From the NCBI RefSeq assembly GCF_900044055.2, contig NZ_FCOX02000010.1, positions 1 through 64,000 on the forward strand: a DNA stretch of 64,000 nucleotides, in the 5' to 3' direction. Every line of letters begins with the position of its first letter. The stretch's first letter is position 1. This DNA is from Caballeronia calidae. GTDB lineage: Bacteria; Pseudomonadota; Gammaproteobacteria; Burkholderiales; Burkholderiaceae. The notes below the pieces were generated by a model, which searched no databases, was not told the origin of the DNA, and worked only from the letters and a program-made list of their open reading frames with translations. The position numbers and the translations under genes were made by a program. Positions 21,193 to 28,941 of this stretch are shown here, in pieces.

Positions 21193-21299
21193 GAGCCGCG
21201 CGGAAGCCGGCCCTGATGCTGAAGCGAACGAGAGTTCGTTTATTAGGGCGCGGTAGCGGGGCCACGGAAACGCCTGCGTTCAGCGCGGGCGTTTTCATT
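21193..21299 (+). ncRNA. Candidate small RNA, about 105 nt
   Basis: The stretch between a good promoter and a strong intrinsic terminator is about 105 bases long and lies between the end of lysR and the end of a convergent MFS gene. It contains a short hairpin, CGAAC-GAGA-GTTCG (21225-21238), then a GC-rich single-stranded part, then the terminator hairpin. An overlapping open frame starts at 21216 but has no ribosome binding site and runs through the terminator into the next gene. I do not recognise a known RNA family. The hairpin could instead be the terminator of a longer lysR transcript. Confidence 0.45.
21268..21299 (+). terminator. Intrinsic terminator
   Basis: An 11-bp stem, AAACGCCTGCG (21268-21278) with CGCGGGCGTTT (21284-21294), contains one G-U pair, has the loop TTCAG, and is followed by TCATTTTC. 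It ends rightward transcription from the candidate small RNA or from lysR before the opposing MFS gene, whose stop codon is at 21326. Confidence 0.75.
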
Positions 21300-21325
21300 T
21301 TCGGTCCAGACTCAGCCTCTCGCTA

Positions 21326-22639
21326 TCAACGAGGATTGAGCGCTTCCGTTACGGTGTCATCGGCGTCCGCATCGCGTGCGCGAGTCGGTGAGCCGACATC
21401 TTTCGGTTCCTGCGCGCTCGTGTCATAGAGGCGGTCCGGAATGAAGAACGCGCACACGCCGCTCAGGAAGAACACTGCACCGACCAGCAGGAAGCTCACG
21501 CCGAACGAGAACTGCGTGGCGATGAACCCGATCGCGACAGGCGCGGCGCCCGAGCAGAAGCGCCCGACGTTATACGACCCGCCGACAGCCGTGCCGCGAA
21601 TGCGTGTGGCGAAGCTTTCGGACATGAACGCGCCCATCGTGCCGAGCGGCACGCCATAGAGAAAGCCAAAGAGCAGCATCAGCCAGACGATGTTCTCGCG
21701 CGTGTGAAAAAAGACGATGACCGGCAGAAACAAGGCCGCGCCGATGCAGCCGAGCACGTACACCCCGCGCCGGCTCCACAGGTCGCCGACCCAGCCCGCG
21801 ACGATCTTGCCCACGAAGGCGACGACGTAGGTGCCGATCATGTAGCCCGCCATCGAGCCGAAGCGCACATGCAGTTCTTTCTCCAGATAAGTCGGCAGCC
21901 AGTTGTTCAGTCCGTAGAAGCCCGATAGCGCGAACACGGATGCGAGCGCCCACAGGATGAACATCTTGCGCGCCTCACGATCCGAGAAGATCAGGTAATA
22001 ACGGTTCTCGCGCCATGTGCGGCGCACGCGCGGCGCGTCTCGCCGCATCGCCACGCTCGCGCGCCAGCCGGGCGGCTCGGGCACGAACCAGTGAATCGCC
22101 AGCGCCAGCACGACGGGAATCGTCGCGACATAGAAGAGCATGCGCCAGCCGTAGTGCGGCAGGATCCAGTTGGCGAGCGAGATCACGACGATATAGCCCG
22201 CCGATATCCCGGTCTGCAAGATGCCGAGGATCAGCGAGCGCCGCTCTGTCGGCACATATTCGGCGACGAGCGTGCTCACGAGCACCATGCAGCCGATCCC
22301 GAGCGAGCTGATGAAGCGCACGAGCGCGAACTGGGCGAACGTATGAGTGAGTCCGAGCAGGCCCGCGCCGAGCGAGAACAGCGCGAGCGCCCACACGACG
22401 ACACGCACGCGCCCGAGCGTGTCGCTCGCCCAGCCGCCGAGAATGCCGCCCACCGCCATGCCGACGAGCGTCAGACTGCCCAGCGCGCCCGCCTCGACAT
22501 TGGTGAGCCCGAATTCGCTCTTGATGCGCGTGAGCGTGAGGCCGTACATCATGACGTCGGCGCCGTCGACGAGCAGCGCGAGATAGCCCAGCGCGAAGAC
22601 GATCAGCCAGCGCCCGGTTTCAGGAGCGGCGCGGTTCAT
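21326..22639 (-). CDS. MFS transporter (second carrier of ggt operon)
   Basis: A 437-residue major facilitator protein with 12 predicted helices. LLVDGADVMMYGLTLTRI in helix 1 and GGILGGWASDTLGRVRVV in the loop after helix 2 place it near the aromatic acid:H+ symporter group; the second half repeats the loop as VAGWVGDLWSRRG. The last 30 residues form a charged cytoplasmic tail. Its ATG overlaps the stop of the GAF-domain gene by 4 bases (ATGA), so it is translationally coupled to it and is the last gene of the ggt-MFS-GAF-MFS operon. The substrate is probably a gamma-glutamyl compound or an acid released from it, by context only. Confidence 0.87.
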   Translation of the reverse strand: MNRAAPETGRWLIVFALGYLALLVDGADVMMYGLTLTRIKSEFGLTNVEAGALGSLTLVGMAVGGILGGWASDTLGRVRVVVWALALFSLGAGLLGLTHTFAQFALVRFISSLGIGCMVLVSTLVAEYVPTERRSLILGILQTGISAGYIVVISLANWILPHYGWRMLFYVATIPVVLALAIHWFVPEPPGWRASVAMRRDAPRVRRTWRENRYYLIFSDREARKMFILWALASVFALSGFYGLNNWLPTYLEKELHVRFGSMAGYMIGTYVVAFVGKIVAGWVGDLWSRRGVYVLGCIGAALFLPVIVFFHTRENIVWLMLLFGFLYGVPLGTMGAFMSESFATRIRGTAVGGSYNVGRFCSGAAPVAIGFIATQFSFGVSFLLVGAVFFLSGVCAFFIPDRLYDTSAQEPKDVGSPTRARDADADDTVTEALNPR

Positions 22640-23175
22640 GGACGCGGCTCCTCACCTGCGTAAGACGGCATGCGTGAGACCAGCGCGGGCGCGAGAAACG
22701 AGCCGAGCAGCACGCCGGCGTCTTCGTGCTCGCGCGTGTACCAGTGCTCGATATGCGTGAGATTCATCGTGCCGATGCATTCGCCGTCATAGGCGATCGG
22801 AATGTTGAGGATCGAGCCCAAACCCATGTTCGCCATCGTCGCGTGATCGTCGAACGCATTGCGGATGTCGTGTGCGGTCTCGCCGCGAAACGGCCGCAAT
22901 TCATGGAGGATTTGCGTCGCCCACGCGGTGCCGCGCTTCTTCTTGCGGCCGCCGGTCGGGTACACGTCGGGCATGTTGGTGAAGACGCGCTCCACTTCTT
23001 GATTGCGCGCGTCGTACGCCATGATGGTGAAAAGCCGGAAGCCGATGGTCACCGCGGCGACAGCGGCGACCGCGTCGAACAGCGTCGCCGGTTGCGCGGG
23101 CTCGCGCATTGCGCGCGCGAGGCGTTGAAGGTCGCTCAGTTGCAATGGGCGCGTCGGGGTTTGCATATCTCGCAT
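22636..23175 (-). CDS. Stand-alone GAF domain protein
   Basis: A 179-residue soluble protein made almost entirely of one GAF domain. A helical start (LSDLQRLARAMREPAQPATLFDAV) leads into the sensory fold with FRLFTIMAYDARNQEVERVF, the region GSILNIPIAYDGECIGTMNLTH and a final helix. GAF domains bind small ligands; no catalytic or DNA-binding domain is attached. It lies between two MFS genes, 14 bases after the first stop and overlapping the second start by 4 bases, so it belongs to the operon. It could be a ligand sensor or a small enzyme on the imported compound. The start may also be the ATG at 23166. Confidence 0.8.
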   Translation of the reverse strand: MRDMQTPTRPLQLSDLQRLARAMREPAQPATLFDAVAAVAAVTIGFRLFTIMAYDARNQEVERVFTNMPDVYPTGGRKKKRGTAWATQILHELRPFRGETAHDIRNAFDDHATMANMGLGSILNIPIAYDGECIGTMNLTHIEHWYTREHEDAGVLLGSFLAPALVSRMPSYAGEEPRP

Positions 23176-23189
23176 GACGGTGAAAAGGT

Positions 23190-24599
23190 CTAGCCGCGCA
23201 GGTTGTGGGCAGCGAGGCGGTCGCGTCCATCGCTTCCGGTCGCGCCGTTGATTTCGATGTCTTCGAGCGAGCGATTGCGCGTCTCGATGCCCAAGAAGAA
23301 CACGACGCACGCGCCCGCGAGCAGCACGGCGGTCGTCATCGCGAATACGCCGAAGAAGCCGAACGACGGATACACGATGCCGACGAGAATCGGCGCGCTC
23401 ACCGAGCCGATGCGCCCGAACGAGGACGACGATCCCGTGCCCGTGGTGCGCACGGAGGTCGGGAAAATCTCCGGCGTGTACGCATAGACGCCCGCGAACG
23501 CGCCGTTCATGAAGAACGACAGGCAGATGCCCGCCGCCATGATCTGCACGCCGGTATGCGAAAGCGACAGCATGATCGCCGCGATGCCGCCGAGCGTCAT
23601 GTACGACGCCACCACGCCCTTGCGGCCGATCTTTTCGTTGAGCCATGCCGCCGAGAAATAGCCCGGAATCTGCGCGCCGTAAATGGCGATGGAAAAGCCG
23701 AAGCTCTTCGTGATCGTGAGGCCTTCCTTGACGAGCAGGCTCGGAATCCACGAGAAAAACGAGTAGTACGCGAACGCAACGGCGAACCACATCAGCCAGC
23801 TCACCGCCGTGGTGCCCGCGAGGCGCTTGCCCCACAGCGTCTTCACGTTGTGCCACGCGCTGCCGCTGCTCTTCGCTGCGGACGGAACCGCGCCCACGGT
23901 CGAGAGCGGTGCGAGCGCGATGCCGCGTTGCGCATACCACGCCTCGATACCGTCGACGATGCTCCCGGCTTCGGCGACGCGGCCCTGGCTTTCCATCCAG
24001 CGCGGCGATTCGGGCAAGGTGCGGCGCCACCACAGCAGCATCACGACCGGCAGCGAGGTGATGACCGCGAGATAGCGCCAGCCATCCGGGAAATTGCGCA
24101 CGACGGTATAGCCGAGAATCGACGAGCTCAGATAGCCGAACGACATGAAGCCCACCAGTGCGCCGCAGAACATGCCGCGATAACGTCGCGGCACGAATTC
24201 CGCGAGGAACGGCGCGATCACGACGGTTTCCGCGCCCGAGCCGAAGCCCGCGACGATGCGCAGCGCGAAGAACGTATGCCAGTCGTTGGCGGTGGCGCTC
24301 GCGAGCGACGCGACGCAATAGATCGCGAGCGCGCTCATCATGATGCGGCGCCGTCCGATGATGTCCGCGAGCACGCCGGACAGGAACGCGCCGAAGAAAT
24401 AGCCGATATACGTGCTGCTCGCGACGAGTCCGGTCTGCGCGCTCGTCAGGCCCCACAGCTTGCTGACGACCGGAAGCAGGAACGCGAGCGACGACGAATC
24501 GAGGCCGTCGAACATATAGCCCATTCCGCCGATGATGAGCAGTTTGCGATGAAAGCCGGATAGCGGCAGCCGTTCGAGGCGGGCGGCGACAGCGGACAT
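23190..24599 (-). CDS. MFS transporter (first carrier of ggt operon)
   Basis: A 469-residue carrier of the sugar-porter/metabolite:H+ symporter type. Features are GYMFDGLDSSSLAFLLP in helix 1, LADIIGRRRIM after helix 2, RIVAGFGSGAETVVIAPFLAEFVPRRYRG, and the long central loop around residues 205-250. The loop NEKIGRKGV occurs in the second half, and the C-terminus carries ETRNRSLEDIE, as in sugar porters. GGAG lies about 10 bases upstream. The gene begins 27 bases after the ggt stop and is followed by the GAF gene. Having two different MFS carriers in one operon suggests import of substrate and export or import of a second product. Confidence 0.87.
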   Translation of the reverse strand: MSAVAARLERLPLSGFHRKLLIIGGMGYMFDGLDSSSLAFLLPVVSKLWGLTSAQTGLVASSTYIGYFFGAFLSGVLADIIGRRRIMMSALAIYCVASLASATANDWHTFFALRIVAGFGSGAETVVIAPFLAEFVPRRYRGMFCGALVGFMSFGYLSSSILGYTVVRNFPDGWRYLAVITSLPVVMLLWWRRTLPESPRWMESQGRVAEAGSIVDGIEAWYAQRGIALAPLSTVGAVPSAAKSSGSAWHNVKTLWGKRLAGTTAVSWLMWFAVAFAYYSFFSWIPSLLVKEGLTITKSFGFSIAIYGAQIPGYFSAAWLNEKIGRKGVVASYMTLGGIAAIMLSLSHTGVQIMAAGICLSFFMNGAFAGVYAYTPEIFPTSVRTTGTGSSSSFGRIGSVSAPILVGIVYPSFGFFGVFAMTTAVLLAGACVVFFLGIETRNRSLEDIEINGATGSDGRDRLAAHNLRG

Positions 24600-24626
24600 G
24601 ATCGATGTTCTCCGGTGGATTCGGTG

Positions 24627-26411
24627 TCAGCGCCCGATCGCGTAAGCCTGCATCTGGCGCGGCGTGGCGGCGCCGCGCATCAGGCCGTTGCGGATGCCCA
24701 CGGCGCACACGCGTCCGAGCGACCACGGTTCGGCGACCGTGAGTTCGTGGCCGCGCGCGCGCAATGCATCGAGCGTCGCTTGCGGAAAGCTGGCCTCCGC
24801 CGACATCTTGCCGAGCTGAATGTCGCGCGGATAAAACGAGCCGGGAAAGTGCGCGGTCTGAAACGAGGGCGAATCGACGGCGGCCTGCAGGTTCATGCCG
24901 AAGTGCACATGCCGCAGCAGCAGTTGCAGCGACCACTGATCCTGCTGGTCGCCGCCCGGCGTGCCGAGCGCGGCATACGGCTTGCCGCCGCGCGTGACGA
25001 GCGTCGGAGAAAGCGTCGTGCGCGGGCGGCGACCGGGCCCGAGCGACGAGGGCAGGCCTTCTTCCATCCAGAACATCTGGCCGCGCGTGGTCACGTTGAA
25101 GCCCAGTCCCGGCACCGCGGGCGACGCCTGCAGCCAGCCGCCCGACGGCGTCGCCGACACCATGTTGCCCCAGCGGTCGACGACATCGAGATGCACGGTG
25201 TCGCCGCGCAACTCCGGCAGCGGCGCGAAGGTCGGTTCGCCCTGGCCGAAGCCGCCCGGCTGCTGGCGGCCCGCGTTGGCGAGAATTTTCGCGGCGCGCG
25301 TTTCACTGTCGAGCAGATTGCCCGGCCGGAACTCGAACGATGCGCGATGCGGATCGATCTGCTTGCGGCGCGCGTCGTTGTAGGCGTCGCTGAGCAGCGT
25401 GTCCATCGGCACGTCGGAGAAGTTCGGGTCGCCATAGAAGACGTCGCGGTCGGCGAACGCGAGCTTCGAGCATTCGATGACCGTGTGCACGAAGTCCGGC
25501 CCAAGCGGGTCCATGCCCGCGAGATCGAAACCCTTCAGCAACGCGAGCTGTTGCAGGAACATCGGGCCTTGTCCCCACGGCCCCGTTTTGTGGACCATGA
25601 AGCCTTCGTATTCGTAGGACACGGCGTCTTCGTAAGTCGGCTCCCAGCGCGCGAGATCCGATGCATCGAGCAGGCCGCGATTGCGCTGGCCCGATGTATC
25701 GAGCACGTCGGTCGAGCGGAAGTATTGATCGATCGCATCCGCGACGAAGCCGCGATAGAACGCAACGCGCGCGCGTTCGCACTGTTCCGCGCGATCGCCA
25801 CGCGTTTTCGCCTCGCGCAGAACGCGCTTGTAAGTCTCCGCGATAGCCGGATTCGCGAAGAGATGATTGGGGCGCGGCGCAACGCCGTCGCGCAGCCATT
25901 GTTCGGCGGATGTGCGCCATTCGCGCTTGAAGAAATCCTGAATCGCCAGAATCGACGACGCCATGCGCGGCAGCACCGGATAGCCGTGTTCCGCATAGCC
26001 GATCGCATAGCTCAGCACGTCTTCGAGCGGCAGCTGGCCATAGTCGCGCAGCATCGCCATCCAGCCGCCGAACGCGCCGGGGACGACCGCGGGCAGCAAG
26101 CCGGTGCCGGGCATCACACTGAGGCCCATGTCCTTCATGCGTTCGATGGTCATGGCGGCCGGCGTCACGCCCTGGCCGCACAGCACCCGCACGCGATCTT
26201 CCTTCGCGCTATAGAACACCGCGGGCAGCTCCCCGCCCGGCCCGTTCAGATGCGGCTCGACGATCTGCAGCACGAAACCGGCTGCGGCTGCCGCGTCGAA
26301 CGCGTTGCCGCCTTTTTCGAGCACCGCCATCGCGGACGCGCTGGCGAGCCAGTGTGTGGAAGCCACCATGCCGAAAGTGCCGATCAGTTCGGGTCGTGTC
26401 GTGAAACTCAT
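24627..26411 (-). CDS. Gamma-glutamyltransferase family protein
   Basis: A 594-residue N-terminal-nucleophile hydrolase of the GGT family, which cleaves gamma-glutamyl bonds after self-processing into two subunits. The nucleophile is Thr405 in RGDTVHLDVVDRWGNMVSAT, and the downstream GGW and LGTPGGDQQ blocks form the Gly-rich substrate loops. The large-subunit part starts with GMVASTHWLASASAMAVLEKGGNAFDAA. No signal peptide is present, unlike secreted E. coli GGT, so this enzyme should work in the cytoplasm on imported compounds. The ATG at 26411 is chosen; an upstream alternative would read through the palindromic operator. It is the first gene of the ggt-MFS-GAF-MFS operon. Confidence 0.88.
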   Translation of the reverse strand: MSFTTRPELIGTFGMVASTHWLASASAMAVLEKGGNAFDAAAAAGFVLQIVEPHLNGPGGELPAVFYSAKEDRVRVLCGQGVTPAAMTIERMKDMGLSVMPGTGLLPAVVPGAFGGWMAMLRDYGQLPLEDVLSYAIGYAEHGYPVLPRMASSILAIQDFFKREWRTSAEQWLRDGVAPRPNHLFANPAIAETYKRVLREAKTRGDRAEQCERARVAFYRGFVADAIDQYFRSTDVLDTSGQRNRGLLDASDLARWEPTYEDAVSYEYEGFMVHKTGPWGQGPMFLQQLALLKGFDLAGMDPLGPDFVHTVIECSKLAFADRDVFYGDPNFSDVPMDTLLSDAYNDARRKQIDPHRASFEFRPGNLLDSETRAAKILANAGRQQPGGFGQGEPTFAPLPELRGDTVHLDVVDRWGNMVSATPSGGWLQASPAVPGLGFNVTTRGQMFWMEEGLPSSLGPGRRPRTTLSPTLVTRGGKPYAALGTPGGDQQDQWSLQLLLRHVHFGMNLQAAVDSPSFQTAHFPGSFYPRDIQLGKMSAEASFPQATLDALRARGHELTVAEPWSLGRVCAVGIRNGLMRGAATPRQMQAYAIGR

Positions 26412-26428
26412 TGCTAGTGTCCGTTTGA

Positions 26429-26450
26429 CGAACCAATAGCGATTGGTTCG
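26429..26450. promoter_or_regulatory. Palindromic operator upstream of ggt
   Basis: CGAACCAAT-N4-ATTGGTTCG is a perfect 9-4-9 inverted repeat ending 18 bases before the ggt start. The same half-site recurs in front of the divergent gntR gene, so both are very likely bound by the GntR-family protein encoded next door. Confidence 0.75.
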
Positions 26451-26538
26451 TTTTGAAAAATACAAAATATTGAGCCAGAGTACGCCATCAGAAAAAGTAA
26501 AGCAATCCGTCGCTGCCCGGGAATCTTTCTGTTAAAGT

Positions 26539-26558
26539 GAACCAATGTTTATTGGTTC
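26539..26558. promoter_or_regulatory. Palindromic operator upstream of gntR
   Basis: GAACCAAT-N4-ATTGGTTC is a perfect 8-4-8 inverted repeat ending 8 bases before the gntR start at 26567. It shares its half-sites with the operator in front of ggt, about 110 bases away. The position implies autorepression by blocking transcription or translation initiation. Confidence 0.75.
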
Positions 26559-26566
26559 GGATTTCG

Positions 26567-27226
26567 ATGATGGAAAAGCCCGCGCTCGACAAACTGCTCG
26601 ACTACGTCGCGCAGCACAACCTGAAGGACGGCGACGCGTTGCCGTCGGAACGCAGCCTCGCCGAAGCGCTCGGCGTGAGCCGGCGCGATCTGCGCGGTGC
26701 GCTGGCGTCGATGGAAGCGGCGGGGCGGGTATGGCGCGGCGTCGGACGCGGCACGTATCTGGGCGCGCGTCCGCTTAAGTTTTCGGCTTCGCTACGCAGC
26801 CTGCGCGCGGGGTCGAGCCCGGCGGATATCGCGGAAATGCGGCTCGTGCTCGAACCGGCGTTCGTCGAACTGGCGACGCGCAAGGCGAGTCCCGACGATC
26901 TCGCGGAACTGGAGAAATGCGCGAGGCGCAACGCCATGGCGAAAGACGACGACGAGTGGCAGCAGTGGGATCATCGCTTTCACTTGCTCATCGCGCAGGC
27001 GACGCGCAACCCCGCGATCATCGCGCTGATGGACGTGGTCAACGGCATGCGCATGAAGCCGAACGCACGCGAAAAGACCGCCGATCAGGATACGCGGCGG
27101 CATTTCGCGGAGCAGCATCAAGCCGTCGTGAAAGCGATGGTCGAGCGCGACGGAACGACGGCGGCTTCGCGTATGCGCGACCATCTGCTGAACGTGCAAT
27201 GGCGGATACCGTCGCATCGGGAATGA
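26567..27226 (+). CDS. GntR-family regulator (FCD type)
   Basis: A 219-residue regulator with an N-terminal winged helix (LPSERSLAEALGVSRRDLRGALASMEAAGRV) and a C-terminal FCD effector domain (ADIAEMRLVLEPAFVELATRKASPDDLAEL..., with a metal/ligand His in WDHRFHLLIAQATRNP and a late H-Q-A-V-V-K-A-M helix). It is divergent from the ggt operon, and two matching AACCAAT-N4-ATTGGTT palindromes flank the shared promoter, so it most likely represses ggt and itself until an inducer binds. A GTG at 26537 is also in frame, but it would put the operator inside the gene; the ATG at 26567 (or 26570) is preferred. Confidence 0.88.
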   Translation: MMEKPALDKLLDYVAQHNLKDGDALPSERSLAEALGVSRRDLRGALASMEAAGRVWRGVGRGTYLGARPLKFSASLRSLRAGSSPADIAEMRLVLEPAFVELATRKASPDDLAELEKCARRNAMAKDDDEWQQWDHRFHLLIAQATRNPAIIALMDVVNGMRMKPNAREKTADQDTRRHFAEQHQAVVKAMVERDGTTAASRMRDHLLNVQWRIPSHRE

Positions 27227-27253
27227 ACGTGTTCGATATCAGGATTCCGCGCG

Positions 27254-28129
27254 CTACGCCGTCGCTGTCATTTTGCCGAATCGCCCGCTGTTGAAATCCT
27301 CTACCGCTTCGCCGATTTCCTCGCTCGTGTTCATGACAAACGGGCCATAGGCGACGACGGGTTCGTCGATCGGCTCGCCGCTCAGCAGCAGGACGACCGA
27401 ATTGCTGTCGGCGTCGAGCTGGACGTCGGTGTCTTCTTCTCCAAGCAGAACGAGTTGTCCGTCGCTGACTGCGCGCTCATCGCCATTGACCCGGAGCTGG
27501 CCACGCAGCACGATCAGTGCGAGCGTCCTGTTCTCCGGCAGCGTCAACGTCGCACCGCGCCCCGCATTGAGCCGCACATCCCAGACATCGATCGGCGTGA
27601 ACGTGTGCGCGGGCCCAGGCGTACCTGCGTAGTCGCCCGCGATGACCCGCACCTGTCCTGCGCCCGCGGGCAGGTCGATCGATGGAATCTCGCCGGCGAC
27701 GATGCTCTGATAGCCCGGCGCGGTCATCTTGTCCTTTGCAGGGAGATTCACCCAGAGTTGCACCATCTCGAGCGTTCCGCCTGTTTCGGCGAACCGGCGC
27801 GAATGGAACTCCTCATGCAGGATGCCGGCGCCGGCTGTCATCCATTGCACGTCGCCGGGACCGATCCTGCCACCGCTGCCCGTCGAGTCGAGATGCTCCA
27901 GCTCGCCCTGATACACGATGGTTACCGTCTCGAAGCCGCGATGAGGATGTTGCCCAACGCCGAGACGACGGGTCGTCGGCGCAAAGTGCATCGGTCCTGC
28001 GTAGTCGAGCATCAGGAACGGGCTCAGGTGCCTGCCCATCGTGTGATGCGAGAACAGTGTGCGCACGGGAAAGCCGTCGCCGACCCAATGCGAGTTGGGG
28101 TTGCTGTAAGTACCGAGAATCTTTTTCAT
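27254..28129 (-). CDS. Pirin family protein
   Basis: A 291-residue bicupin of the pirin family. The metal-binding N-terminal cupin shows QHPHRGFETVTIV and GAGILHEEFHS, which supply the three His and one Glu of the iron site; the C-terminal cupin (from about residue 180) lacks these ligands, as usual. Some bacterial pirins are quercetin dioxygenases and others act as redox-sensing partners; which applies here cannot be told. AAGGAC lies about 9 bases before the ATG. It is convergent with gntR with a 27-base gap and forms no operon. Confidence 0.9.
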   Translation of the reverse strand: MKKILGTYSNPNSHWVGDGFPVRTLFSHHTMGRHLSPFLMLDYAGPMHFAPTTRRLGVGQHPHRGFETVTIVYQGELEHLDSTGSGGRIGPGDVQWMTAGAGILHEEFHSRRFAETGGTLEMVQLWVNLPAKDKMTAPGYQSIVAGEIPSIDLPAGAGQVRVIAGDYAGTPGPAHTFTPIDVWDVRLNAGRGATLTLPENRTLALIVLRGQLRVNGDERAVSDGQLVLLGEEDTDVQLDADSNSVVLLLSGEPIDEPVVAYGPFVMNTSEEIGEAVEDFNSGRFGKMTATA

Positions 28130-28564
28130 CGTCGAATGTCCTTTGGAAGGCCGGTGGCCTGGTCATATGCGCGAAGGGTAGTGCAGGGACGACGACGGCG
28201 GTAGGTGATGGAATGACCCTCTGTGTCCCATGAATAGAACGATCGAACGGGCGCAAAGGCCGGGCGTGCTTCGCGATAAGAAGACTCATTCCGTCACCTT
28301 CGTGCGTCTCGTTCTGCTCTATCGGACGCCTTGTTCGGTGCGCGCTACTCACGGTCGATTCATGATTCGCCTATTCTTGGAAAGCAGGCTTGAACTGGCG
28401 CCTTTCGAATACCCTGTGCATGCGGATCGTTCTCATCGATAAATCTAGTGGTCAGGCGTCGGTTCATGAATTAAGAGGATGCTTCTCTTTTCAATAATTA
28501 GGCAACCGAACTAAAGAAATCCGTCGTCGACTTGGCGCCCCGGTAACAGCCTGCAAGCGAGGCT
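28130..28564. other. Intergenic region with no supported gene
   Basis: About 430 bases upstream of pirin and before the dehydrogenase remnant. The right part is AT-richer than its surroundings. No open frame here has both a ribosome binding site and a recognisable product. It may include decayed sequence belonging to the pseudogene that follows, but I could not recognise any. Confidence 0.35.
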
Positions 28565-28791
28565 GACGCGAAGACCGGCCGCCTCAAATGGTGGTACCAA
28601 CTGGTTGCACCTGACGCGACGCAGGCACCGGGAAAGAGCTGTTGAAGACCGACCTGGGCGGCGCGATCGACGGCGGCGTGATCACCTACGAGGTCAAGGG
28701 CAAGCAATACGTCGCCGCTGCCGCCGGCGACAACAACCTGACGTTCGGAGTCAAGGGCGATAACACGATCGTCGTGCTGAGCCTGCCATGA
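28565..28791 (+). pseudogene. Remnant of a PQQ-dependent dehydrogenase
   Basis: Two pieces of a quinoprotein dehydrogenase C-terminal region survive. Read in one frame, 28568-28626 gives DAKTGRLKWWYQLVAPD...TQAP, like the tryptophan-docking segment of PQQ alcohol dehydrogenases. In another frame, 28630-28791 gives GKELLKTDLGGAIDGGVITY, EVKGKQYVAAAAGDNN and LTFGVKGDNTIVVLSLP to a stop, which matches the family's C-terminus. The pieces are in different frames and most of the intervening domain and the whole N-terminus are missing, so no functional protein can be made. It marks a past deletion or an incoming fragment. Confidence 0.75.
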
Positions 28792-28863
28792 GTCTTATGC
28801 ACCTCGAAAAAGCCAATCAGAAAAGGCGTGCATTTCTTCCCGGGTCTGTGAGCGCTTTACACA

Positions 28864-28878
28864 TAACCGTGCTGGTTA
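28864..28878. promoter_or_regulatory. Possible operator upstream of polyol-type binding protein
   Basis: TAACC-N5-GGTTA is a perfect short palindrome 64 bases before the binding-protein start. Short dyads like this often serve as operators of sugar-responsive regulators, but no regulator gene is adjacent and chance occurrence is possible. Confidence 0.3.
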
Positions 28879-28941
28879 ACTTTACGTCTTCATGTCGAGA
28901 ACTAAACTCGAGAGCAAGGCGAACTTGATCGAGTCACTATC

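Noticed and set aside
22636..24936. A 766-codon minus-strand frame joining the GAF gene to upstream sequence
   Set aside because: Only the last 179 codons are a real protein. The rest is an out-of-frame reading of the MFS gene, which overlaps it in its own frame.
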